Part shown: positions 54,580 through 64,000 of the stretch, in pieces
Layout of the letters: the number at the start of each line of letters is the position of its first letter
How positions within the stretch are numbered: the stretch's first letter is position 1
Assembly (NCBI GenBank): GCA_019096155.1
Contig: JAHCVI010000003.1
Coordinates: 1,054,001-1,118,000, forward strand
Length of the DNA stretch: 64,000 bases
Direction of reading: 5' to 3'
Origin: Staphylotrichum longicolle
Lineage: Eukaryota > Ascomycota > Sordariomycetes > Sordariales > Chaetomiaceae
Notes under the pieces: generated by a model
Databases searched by the model: none
What the model saw: the letters and a program-made list of their open reading frames with translations, nothing else
What the model was told of the DNA's origin: nothing
Translations under genes and position numbers: made by a program

Positions 54580-57500
54580 TCACTGCTTGGCTCCACACTC
54601 CTTCTTATGCCTCTTCCAATCCACCCGCTGGCAAGCCCTGCTACAGTACTTGACCCCCAAACACTTTGAGCAAGCCTTTAGGTCGCCACCGTCATTGGTC
54701 TTTGACCTTCCACAACTCCGACACTCCGTCCGTCCCCCTCTTCCCGACCGTTCCCCTTCCCCACTCTCCTCTCCCAGCCGCCGCATACCAGCCACAAGCT
54801 CCCCAAACTCCGGAAGCATCTCCTCCGCCAGCGCGCTCGCAAACAACGGCGCGATCGCCGCCCGCACACAAAACCCCTTCACCATCTCCCACATCGGCAC
54901 ACCCATTCCCGTATCCCACCCTTCCGGAAACACCCCCTTTCCACATCCACACACGGCTTCCCCCCCCTCTGCCTCCGACGACGATGATGACACCGGCGCT
55001 CTAAACACCCCTGCCCCAGCAGTAGCAGCAGTAGCAGCAGCACTGGTGCGGTAATACTCACAAGCATCCGCCTTGTGCGCCCACTCCCGACACCGCTCCA
55101 CCCACGCGGGCAACACCGCGCGCCACAAATCCATCTCGTCGGCGTCGGCTTTGATGTGGACTATTCCTCCTCCCCTCTCTCCCCTACCTCCCCTTCTACC
55201 GCCGGCAGAACCTGCCGAGCCCAGCGCGGCGAAGAACCCGGCCCCCTCCAACGCGCGCTTGGTGGCGCGGGTAAGGGTCAGAACGGCGCAGTCGAGGAGG
55301 ACGGTGCGGCGTGCGAGGTCGAGGCGGAGGGAGGAGACGAAGATGATGGTGTGGATGGTGTTGGTGGTGGGAGTGGTGAGAGCAAAGATTCTTTCCGTTT
55401 TGTTGTTGTTGTTGTTGTTCGTAGTGGCGGTGGTAGTGGTGGTGGGGTTGCGGACAGAGACGAGGCCTGAGGTCTGGGAGAAGAGGCATTGGAGGGATTC
55501 TTTGAGTCCGATGCGTGCTCTCTCGGACCTGGTGACGAGCGTGGGCGGGGAGGCGAGATCGGTGGCGGCCCGCAGACGGAACTCGCGAGCGGAGAATTGC
55601 TCGGCGAGGTGGGTGTGCAAGAAGTTGAAAGCGCTCGGGGAGGCAGTGGAGAGGATGGGAGGGTAGAGAAGGAGAGGTAGGGGGTTGTCCAACAAATTGG
55701 GGTGGTAGCGGCATAGAGGGACGGACGGGAGGGCAAGAGGAGGGGGCAGGTAAAGGTTGCGGAGGGCCAGGTCGCTGGGTTAGGGAGAACGGTGGCCACA
55801 ATCTCTATGTAGGAGGATTTGCGCGCGATGCGAACCTTGTGGGTATCGGTGAGCACTGGGAGCGGAAACGTGGCGTTGAGGGTGATTGTGCCGATGGTGA
55901 CAGTGAACGCGCAGGGGGAGACGGGAGTAACTTGAACTGAACTTCCGCTGGCGAGAGCAAACCGGGGACCCTCAGCGACCAAACTCAGTCGAACCGTCAA
56001 GCCTGCAATTCTCGATGTCGTTGCGTCGGTGGTGACGCTGATGGTCGTTTTAGCTCCAGACTCCACTGCGTCCTCGGCAATGAACATGTCCTGAGCGAAG
56101 CTGGGCACTGCCATTGTCTTCGTTTGGTTGGGAAGGTCCTTGGAAATGTAGACATGCTGACTATCGCTCATATTTGTCTGGAAAATTGCCAGGTCAAATC
56201 CGAGGCGTTTCAAGAACCTGCCAGCGGTCATGGGCGTGCTCTGGAGGGCAAAGCTCACGAGAGCAGCCTGGGGCTCGAGGAGAAGCATCCAAGACGGGAC
56301 TCTCAATGACACGTGGAGTGGGGAGTTTCCGTGCCAACCTTGCGAGTCATCTTCGATGTTCACTTTGAAACCGTTGCTGAAGCGGGCACCGCTGGTGGAG
56401 AGCTTGCCAAACACAAGCTGCACCACAGCAAAGTGATTGACCCATCCGGCAAGCCCTCCTGAGGAGTCTCTGACAACTGCTTGGACTGGCACGGTGCCCA
56501 CTTCCTCGGGATCGGAATCGGTAAACACTCGAAGGGCTGACCGTGGCACCATCAACGTGAGACAAAGCGATGATGGCATGTCTTGCCAGTTTGCTAAGCC
56601 GGATTCTTTGCCTGACTCGATTCGCATTCTCCCACGGAAGCCGGAGAAATCGTCGAACGTGACGACAGAGTGAACATCCAGGAGGTGCATGTAGAGATAC
56701 AACTCTTGCAGATAGTTCGTTCCAGTCGCGAGAATTGTGGACGACTCTATGCGTGAGAGAAGGTTGTCCATTACTCCGTCCCAATTGGTGGTAACTCGAC
56801 CTTTGATGAGGCAAAGGAATGCCGCAAAGCTTGCGCGAGTGTAGGATGGAAGTGAGCCGCGCTGGATCACGTCGAGATTTATGTTTGCCATCATCCTCGC
56901 CACTTGCTCACCAGGAAACAAGTCCACGTAAACGCGGTACAAAATGGCAGCCAGATCCGCGTCGACCAAGTGCAGACGCGCCATCCTTGACCCTGAGCCG
57001 CAAGGCGGGCGCTTCCATGTAATTCTAGCAAAGAGCTGTCCCTTGCCTATGCGGTTTTTCTCTGATGGACTGGCCACCTCCTCATCGCCGATTGATGATG
57101 GGGATGTGTTTGTCCAGTACTCTACCGGAAACAAGCCGAGGAGAAGGGAAACAGTGGGGAGATGACCACCGACAAGCTGGTCGAAGTACCCTTGGTGCGA
57201 GCCTGTGCCCTGCCGAGCCAGTGTTTCGGTGTACAAACTGGACGACGCACCGTTCTCGAGAAGCGGTGAGAGAGCAGTCAGCAGATTCAGCCCACCCACG
57301 TGGTCCAAGGGGTTGGAGGCGTCGATGACGTTGAAAGTGACGGGAGCGGTGCCATCCGGGGCGTAGTCGTCGTCCACCAGCACCAAGGGATCCGCGGTGT
57401 TATGCCGGCTCCGATACCAAAAGCCCGTTGTAGAAGATTCAGTCGCGCGCCGGTGCTGAAGTGCGTAACAGAGAGGGAGGGCATCACCAACAAAGAAACG

Positions 57501-58569
57501 CAATGTCAGGCCCTTCCCGCTACGTTCTCTGAAGGACTCGATCCACGCGGAGAACTCGGCCTGTGCGCCTGCGACCACTTTTCTCATTTTCGATCCCTTC
57601 GAGTGTTCCAGAAACAGAGGTGATTCGGAGGCCAAAGGCGCGTAGGCAGTTGCGAGGTGGAAGCCGAGCAAGGGGTCGACTCCATAGTGGAGTTTGACGG
57701 TGGCGTCAGGAGAGACAAACATGGGATTGGCGTACGTTGTTTGTGGGCGAGTGTCCGAGTCCAAATGAAGGCTTCCATGCTTCCAAAAGTGCCTGGAAAT
57801 TTCATTGAGCTCATCAGCGGCCAACATGCCGGTGGGCGTGGCAGAGCGGAGACCAGTCGTGTTATGGAAGTTGTTACCCAAGGCCCGCCTCCGTGTTTCA
57901 ACGGCAGCCTTGAATGTTTTCATCCATGATTGTTTCTCAATGGCCGCCGAGATGTAGAATGCCCAGACGTTGGCGACCCGAGACAGAGTGCCATGGTCGC
58001 AGAATCTAATGAGATTTCCGTATTCGCTGTTGCGCCAGGTCTCCAGGGACGCGCCGAGAGCATGCAGCCTTTTGATCTGTTTCTGAAGGCGATCATGGCA
58101 ACTCTGGTCGAGGAAGACGTGATAGTAGGTATCCCAATTCTCCTTGTCCATCTGACCAGCAGGATCACCGAGGATCAGTGTGATGAGGAGGATGTTGCGA
58201 GCTAATTACAAGGGCGTTAGACCAATGCGCACAAAAAACACCGAAGAAAAAGAGAAAACTCAGCCATCAGGCCGATGCCAGATTGCGTTTGTGTCTCACC
58301 TATGATGGTGCATTCGATGTCACAGCAGGTCATGTCCATCTGACGGGTTCCTGGTTGACGTCAGCAAAAAGGTTCCAAAGGGACCGTCGTCTCGGCTGTA
58401 CAGTACCATCACAGTGCACAGTGAACAGAATGTTGCGGACATCGCCGCACCCCAGCAGCAGGATGTCGGCCTTGCTTTCTGGGGGGAGGCCCTGGGTCAA
58501 GCACACAGCGGGCGTGTTTCCGATAGGGTACCAGTGAGCCCAAAGATTCGCGTATCCCGGGGTCAGCAT
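54580..58569 (-). CDS. DUF4470-MYND zinc-finger protein (one apparent frameshift)
   Basis: Exons 58569-58407 and 58350-58300, then a long exon 58201-54580. The N-terminus has the DUF4470 pattern: NLWAHWYPIGNTPAVCL, ILLLGCGDVRNILFTVHCDG, and across splices MDMTCCDIECTII-ARNILL. A long middle region follows (FRERSGKGLTLRFFVGDAL, YTRASFAAFLCLIKGRV). The C-terminus is a MYND finger with CRSCGRSK, KACSKCLGVKYCSRACQ and DWKRHKKEC. Near 55658 the family-like TTPYLSFSTLP continues as ILSTASPSAFNFLHTHLAEQ only in another frame; one base appears missing in a CTCCCATCC context. With one base added the length is divisible by three (1278 residues). Proteins of this architecture are common in filamentous fungi, probably as transcription or protein-interaction factors; the role is unknown. 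Confidence 0.85.
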
Positions 58570-58839
58570 GATGAAGGAAGCTTGAACCTGTGTCCAGTTT
58601 TCTGTGTGAATTGTTGCTTCCGGTTTGAGCGTGGCTTGAGAGGGACGGAGTCGACGTTGGGTGAGTGTTGGAGAACCTTGGGTTGGGATCCTGACGGGTT
58701 AGCCCCTTCTAAAAAGAAAAGAAGCAAATCTGGAAACTGCAAACAATCATGCAACAATTCAGGGGGCAAAGATCTTGTTTGCTGTTCTGGAAGGTACGGG
58801 CTGAGGCCTACTGCCCCACCTGGAGGGAAGGCAGCCATC

Positions 58840-59666
58840 TTACACGCTTTCAACCACTTTCCAAACCCACCCACCGACTTTGACTTCGTCGTCGATTCTG
58901 ACCTCGTGCGCCAGGTACGTTACAATGTCAGTCGGCAACTCCTGCTCTCCAATCCGAGCCTGTCGGGTCCACCTCTGCTGTTCGGCATCCCACTTCAGCC
59001 GTTCCAAGGTGATGTCGTCGCCCTCCCGTGCAAACGCCTGGCAGTACTGTCCCAGCCGGACGACCAATCCCCTCCTCACTTTTCGCTCCGGCCCATCACA
59101 CTTCCGACAGACTCCATCTGCAATGCGATGCAGGTGACCTTCTCCCCCCCGCCGATAGAGAAGACACCGTCTCGATTGGTTCAGACCGCCACAGCTCTTC
59201 GTAGTCCGTGTCCACCCCGGTCGCGGGATTCAGCATCCGCCCCGTTTCTAGGGTCAAGGCTGGGTCGGAGGGGTCATCAAACATGTCGCCCTCATCAACA
59301 ACGTTGTCACAATCGACGATGCGCGAATCAATCCAATGCGCCCACTGTGAGTGTTTGACCTGTTTCCCTGAGCCATCGCTAACCGGAACCATGGAGGAGG
59401 ATGAGGTGCCGGCAATGGCCCAATCGAGCCGGGAGAGCGGAAGTGTAACATCTAGCAATATGGGCATGAGCATCCTGCATTCTCTCCAAACCAGGGATCC
59501 TGCAGCGGGACTCACCACTCGACTCATTGGGCGACGACGACGTGGGTTTCAAAATGCGGATGTCGACAAACCGCCGCTCCGGAGTTGTCAACACGATAGT
59601 CGACGTGGGCTCATCTGACTCGTCCGGCAGCCAGCGGATGTATTCCCGGATAGAAATGTCAGACAT
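58840..59666 (-). CDS. hri1: HRI1-family protein (two apparent frameshifts)
   Basis: Exon 1 is 59666-59516 (SDISIREYIRWLPDESDEP, LTTPERRFVDIRI; donor GTGAGT) and exon 2 is 59451-58840 after TTGCTAG, starting LPLSRLDWAIAGTS. Then come HWIDSR, LTLETGRMLNPATG and DYEELWR, all HRI1 signatures. After this the frame must change twice: at the 7-base C run 59144-59150 (into EKVTCIALQM) and at the 4-base T run 59080-59083 (into RRGLVVRLGQYCQAF). Each fits one missing base in a homopolymer, and adding two bases gives 254 residues, close to the family length. Yeast Hri1 is a conserved small lipocalin-like protein that interacts with Hrr25 and Sec72. Sequencing error is the likelier reason for the breaks. 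Confidence 0.85.
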
Positions 59667-59826
59667 TGAATCGGACGTTTGCGGCCTCGATGTGCTGGGC
59701 TTGGAGTCTTGGTTTGTTATGATCAGAATGGAGAAGTGCGGGGAACTTTGAACAAAGGTGACCATGAAATAATGACCCTAACCCTAGTTCCTCAACCTTC
59801 CCCTGAACTCCTGGACGGCGCCCTCT

Positions 59827-61179
59827 TCATTGAGATCGAGGCTCGTCCCACAAACTAGCCAACAACTTTCTCTCCCCTGTCCACGGCTCGCGCGCGTGCT
59901 GTACAGCATGATTCTACACTTTGTCAGTGTCCGTCTCCAATGGCAACCCCCACAGTAACCCCAGGGGCAACCACTTACATCAATCAGAATGACATCCCCC
60001 TTCTTCCACGTCACCAGCGCCCGCGTCTGCTGAATGAACTCGACAGCTGAGTCCAGATACTCGCGCGGAATGAGAGACCCGTCACCATACTGCACCGTTC
60101 CCTCGCATCAGCTATGACACCCTCCAAGAAAAGTAACAGTTCGCGAAGGGGAGTCACTTACGAAGCACGGAGGCAGATACTCCCCGCCCTCGCTCACATG
60201 CGGCGGCAGCAGCGTCCCATTCCTCACCGCATTCAGAAACCTCGAGACAACATTGTTGAAAAACGCCGGCTGCCCCGTGCGCGGGTGGTGCCTGATGGCC
60301 GGCAGGACCTGCCACACGCGCAGGTCGCCCAGCGGGTTCGCCTCGGACTGGTTCAGCCACTCCCACGTCGCGGTCGGGAGGCGTCGGATCTCGGTCTCGA
60401 TCTTGGCCCGCGCGGTCTCGGTGTCGTCCGCGTCGAGGACGTGTTGCCCGTAGGCTTGCAGCACGGTGGTGCCTGCTGAGGCGGTCTGGTCCCGCGGCCC
60501 GTTGGGGTGGAAGAGTTGATATTTTACGCCCTGGGAAGGTCAGTCAGTCATGTCCTGGGCCAGGATTCCTGGGCAAAGTGCCAGCCGTACCTTCTTGTCA
60601 AGTTCATCAATGAATTCAGGGTGCTTTTTATTCAACTGGTCGAGAAGGATTACAGAGTTGTTGATTGGCGTCTCGCCCCCTGGATCCCAGAACAGTAGTG
60701 TTAGCTCCGGGCAAGCGGCGGCCGCAGTTCGTGGGCGTCTCACCAGTCTCGGGCGGCGAAACGCAATAGAAGAACACATAGGCAGGGTAATGCGGGCTCA
60801 GACCAAACTCGTTGTGTGGGTAGACCGGCATGGTGTTTGGCCCCTCGTTCGCCGTGGCCACGTTGGGCGCGAGAATCGTCCTCCGGACCGGGTTGCCGAT
60901 GTCTTCATGGGGCACAAAACCGAAGGCATGGGCAAATTGGGAAAACTCGTTGGGGTCCTTAAGGTTGAGGTCTTGGAAGTAGATTGCTCCATGCTGGTCT
61001 AAGAGATTTTGGATGTGTCTTGTCTTGGTGAGGTTTTGGATCTCGGCAGTAATCTCATCAAGTGGTGTCTCGGGCTGACGTCTCAACGAGAAGGGTAGGG
61101 CCGTGTCCTCCGGGTACGGCGCCGGGAGGCGGACGGAGGGTCCGTACGGAGCCCGGTGGAGAACTGCTGGGGCGGTCAT
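59827..61179 (-). CDS. TauD/TfdA-family Fe(II)/2-oxoglutarate-type dioxygenase
   Basis: Five exons, 61179-60744, 60679-60591, 60530-60162, 60089-59979 and 59913-59827, join in phase to 363 residues; donors GTGAGA, GTACGG, GTAAGT and GTAAGT, acceptors ATCCAG, TCCCAG, TGCAG and TGTAG. The N-terminal half has HIQNLLDQHGAIYFQDLN and the first metal motif HNE in MPVYPHNEFGLSPHYP. The distal His and the Arg that would bind 2-oxoglutarate are in DNHAVQHAREPWTGERKLL, with SLWDEPR at the end. This is the clavaminate-synthase-like TauD/TfdA pattern. Expected activity is oxidation coupled to 2-oxoglutarate decarboxylation; the substrate is unknown. It is transcribed away from the adjacent MFS transporter. 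Confidence 0.9.
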
Positions 61180-61930
61180 ACTCGGTTATTTTGGCTGAAT
61201 GTGAGTCACGGAAACGATCTTTGTTTGGATTGATTTGGCGTAACATTCGTCTTCCTCGATTTGGACCCCTCTTCATGGCATTGTCAACCCCTTTTCCCAT
61301 GACTTTTTAACACTCTCGAATTCCGATTTTGTTGTCTTGCGTGATCACCATTAAACACAGCGCAATAATCCCGTTGTCTCATTCCCGTTAACTCCATGGG
61401 TCTTACACATGTCGTCGATGGCGCAAGCCCATCCCTGCTATCACGATCCGCTCCCTCCATCCCCACCTCCCACGGTTGGACAGGGATGCGCACCGGGCGC
61501 CGTTCCCGAACCAGCCACACCTCCGACGACTCTAACCCGGTAGTGCGGATAGGATCGCCCTGACTGCCGAAAACTATCACCAGAAAGGCAGCTACAAAAC
61601 TGCCAGCGGAGTCGCATTGCAGTTGTGTAAAATGTTAATGGTGAGGAGTGGATTGGGGAATCTCACCATCGGCACAACAATCACGACATCAGCCGCTATG
61701 CCCAACGGAACCTAAAAACACTCCACATTCCGCCATGACGTGTGTAGATAGCAGTCCTGGTGCATGGAACTTTGTGGCCAGCGACACCGGCCGGTTGGCA
61801 TCGGTCCCGGCTCTCTGGGACTCGGGACGGCACACGGGATGCAGATAAAGGGCGCGGGATCCAACCGTCTGGAAGCGACCCTTTTCTGGCCACCCCTTAA
61901 CCATCCCACCCACGTGGCAACCCAGACAAC
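61180..61930. other. Shared divergent promoter of the dioxygenase and transporter genes
   Basis: 750 bases between the two start codons. No gene. Suitable as a bidirectional control region; no specific binding site can be asserted. Confidence 0.55.
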
Positions 61931-63622
61931 ATGTCCTCCGCCGACGAGAAGAGGATCGACGACGCCGGCGCCTTGGAGGTTGCCGGTCAGCCCCAAGAGC
62001 AGAGCAAGCCCGTCTCGCGGTTCACGAGGTGGTATCGCAGCCCGCTGTTCAATGTCATTGTGGTTGGGTTGATCTCGTTCACCCAGCCGGGGATCTGGAA
62101 TGCCCTGAACAACACGGGCGCGGGCGGCCAGCAGGAGCCGTACTTGGTGAATGGGTCAAACTCCTTGACTTTCGGGTGAGTTCCGGACGTGTCGTGACCC
62201 TTTGACGCAATAGTCTTGCTAATTGCTACTGTTGCAGGCTGATGGTGTTTGGGTGCACAATCTTTGGCATCGTCGCCAACAGGATAGGCGTCAAGAAGGT
62301 GTTGATCATTGGCACACTCGGATATGCACCATATTCGGCCTCCCTGTATGTCAACAACCGGTACGGCACTGAGTGGTTCGTGCTCTTTGGTGGTGTGACG
62401 TGCGGTATTGCTGCGTCAGCGCTGTGGGCGTCCGAAGGCGCCATCGCCCTCGGCTACGGCGACGTCAAGGACCGTGGCAAGTTTGGTAAGTAGTTGTGCT
62501 GCGTTCAAAGATGCGAGGAGCCGAGCTGACATGTTCGCAGCTGGAATTTGGCTCGGTCTCCGTGAGCTCGGCCAACTCATCGGCTCCTCGATCCAGCTAT
62601 CCCTGAACGTCAAGTCGAGCAGCCGCGGCAAGGTCGGCTATTCAACGTACCTTGTCCTGATTGCCCTGCAGTGTTTGGGGCTTCCTCTGGCCTTCCTCGT
62701 CTCCCCGCCAGAGAAGGTGATCCACAGCGATGGCCGCCGTGGGAGGGTTGTCGCCAAGAACACGACCCTGAAGGAGGAGATGCGCAAGACGTGGAAGTTG
62801 ATCAAGAGGAAGCAAATGTTCCTGCTCATTCCGATCCTGATTGGATTTCAGTGGAACGGGACGTATCTGGGCATTTACATGACCAAATAGTATGTCTTCT
62901 TAGCACCTCTTAACATTTGATACGGGCGCTAACTTATACAGCTTCTCTGTCCGTGCCCGCACATTGGGTGCGCTGGTGTCAGGGGTCGCTGCAACCTTTG
63001 CCAACATCTTCTGGGGATGGTTCTACGACCTCAAGTACTTCCGCCGCCCGACCCTGGCCAAGGTTTGCTGGGCCTTCTTCGTCGTTTGCATGCTGGGATC
63101 CTTCGGCTGGCAGGTGTCGAACGAGAAGCTGTACGGCGACTCCAACCCCCGAGTTACGCTGGACTGGGACAACCCGGGATTCGGGCGGGGCTTTGCGTCC
63201 ATGGTCTTCCTGAGGTACGTTACTGGCCGAGAGAGACCCGTCACAGAACATGGACTGACCGCAGCAGGTTCTTGAACGAGTCGCACTACATGTTTGTGTA
63301 CTGGCTGGTCGGCGCCTTCTTCGACGACATTGAGACCCTGACCCTGGCCGTCAGTCTTGTGCGGACGTTCGAGTCGGTCGGTTCGAGCGTCGCCTTTGGC
63401 ATTGGCGCAGCTGCAGTCTCGCCCATGATCAACCTCATCATCTCGTTCGTCATGTTTGGCTTCACCATCCCGGCCACATCGGCCGTGGTGTTCATGGTCC
63501 CGGAACGCCCCATCGATCTGCGGAAGGACGACGCATCCACCGCATCAGAGGAGGAGTCGGAAACCGCAGAAGCGGGTGCTGTCGTCAAATCTGCGGAGTC
63601 GGCTGCCTCGTCTCGGGATTGA
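61931..63622 (+). CDS. UNC93-like / DUF895 major facilitator transporter
   Basis: Five exons, 61931-62175, 62238-62485, 62541-62889, 62942-63214 and 63268-63622, give 489 residues; donors GTGAGT, GTAAGT, GTATGT and GTACGT. Helix 1 is FNVIVVGLISFTQPGIWNAL, followed by GAGGQQEPYLVN, the typical UNC93/DUF895 loop. Later segments include FGGVTCGIAASALWASEGAI, AGIWLGLRELGQLIGSSIQL, PILIGFQWNGTYLGIYM, VSGVAATFANIFWGWFYD and HYMFVYWLVGAFFDDIETL. The central cytosolic loop is basic and the C-terminal tail is acidic and Ser/Glu-rich. Predicted plasma-membrane or vacuolar transporter; the substrate is unknown. The divergent partner is a TauD/TfdA dioxygenase, so shared regulation is plausible. Confidence 0.92.
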
Positions 63623-64000
63623 ATCCGGACGCCGGGTTTGGCGAAGGGAACAATAACGTCCACTTGCCGACCTCCCGGCCTCATGATGTCATGTTAATAA
63701 CTTAGTAATAAAACCGAGATACCCCACTCCTCATCTTGTCTTCTTATGAGCGAAATACCTCGGGGGTTTCGTTTGTGAGCTTAGGACGAGACTGCATCTG
63801 GTCCTTCCCACACCAAGAATCTCGAAGTACCAGCTTTTCCTTTACGGTCATCAAATTGACCATCATATCACTCTACAGAAAGCACAGACAACGAGATCTA
63901 CAATCCTGCTATCGACTTGTCGGCCCAGGTTGCGGGTGGTGTAAGTAGAAAACGAGCGACTGCCACACCTCAGTTAAGTTGCAATGCCAGGTCACAGCGA
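63623..64000. other. Downstream region to the end of the window
   Basis: 3' UTR of the transporter gene followed by lower-GC sequence. No gene seen. Confidence 0.55.

Noticed and set aside
54580..55695. Separate MYND-finger gene starting near 55695
   Set aside because: The frame has no ATG there and its start lies inside the conserved C-terminal half of the DUF4470-MYND protein; one gene with a frameshift explains both frames.
1..64000. CRISPR arrays, bacterial operons, replication origins or attachment sites
   Set aside because: Spliceosomal introns and fungal gene families show that this is eukaryotic nuclear DNA; no direct-repeat array was seen.

Overview
The window looks like genomic DNA of a filamentous ascomycete, most likely a Sordariomycete. 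The signs are short (about 40-100 nt) GT-AG introns in most genes, a PTH11-type receptor, a HET-domain protein, a NACHT NTPase, DUF4470-MYND and DUF7704-like proteins, and gene relics in lower-GC stretches that resemble RIP-decayed (repeat-induced point mutation) transposon debris. No rRNA, tRNA or CRISPR array was seen.

Layout. 1-8.4 kb: the 3' end of an acidic/lysine-rich protein gene, a secreted GH16 glucanase, a PTH11-like seven-helix receptor and a secreted tyrosinase. 8.4-16.4 kb: an accessory, decayed stretch with an ABC-transporter relic, an ankyrin relic, a secreted Ser/Thr-rich protein, a hemerythrin-like protein, and a Gfo/Idh/MocA oxidoreductase fragment that abuts a pogo-type transposase fragment. 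16.4-30 kb: mostly core genes: a methyltransferase, a 1000-residue alpha/beta hydrolase, a sterol-desaturase-family gene, IML2, SEM1/DSS1 and phosphoglycerate kinase. 31-47 kb: mixed: a hypothetical protein, a HET protein, an Mpv17/PMP22 protein, a Cys-rich single-pass membrane protein, a DUF7704-like membrane protein, a protein-kinase-like gene and a NACHT STAND NTPase. 47.5-54.3 kb: a catechol-type O-methyltransferase, an EgtD/EasF-type methyltransferase and a phenol-hydroxylase-type FAD monooxygenase, which could be a small specialised-metabolism locus. 54.6-63.6 kb: a DUF4470-MYND protein, HRI1, a TauD/TfdA-type dioxygenase and a divergently transcribed UNC93-like MFS transporter.

The most striking observation is technical or evolutionary. 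Five multi-exon genes (at about 22.6, 42.0, 50.0, 55.7 and 59.1 kb) are interrupted by apparent frameshifts, and nearly all of them fit a single missing base, often in a short homopolymer. Two of the five (HRI1 and the DUF4470-MYND gene) belong to families that are normally kept intact. This pattern fits assembly indels better than pseudogenisation, although real decay of the accessory genes cannot be excluded.

Exon boundaries given below were worked out by hand from splice consensus, reading phase and protein family resemblance. Family names come from motif recognition only; no database search was run.
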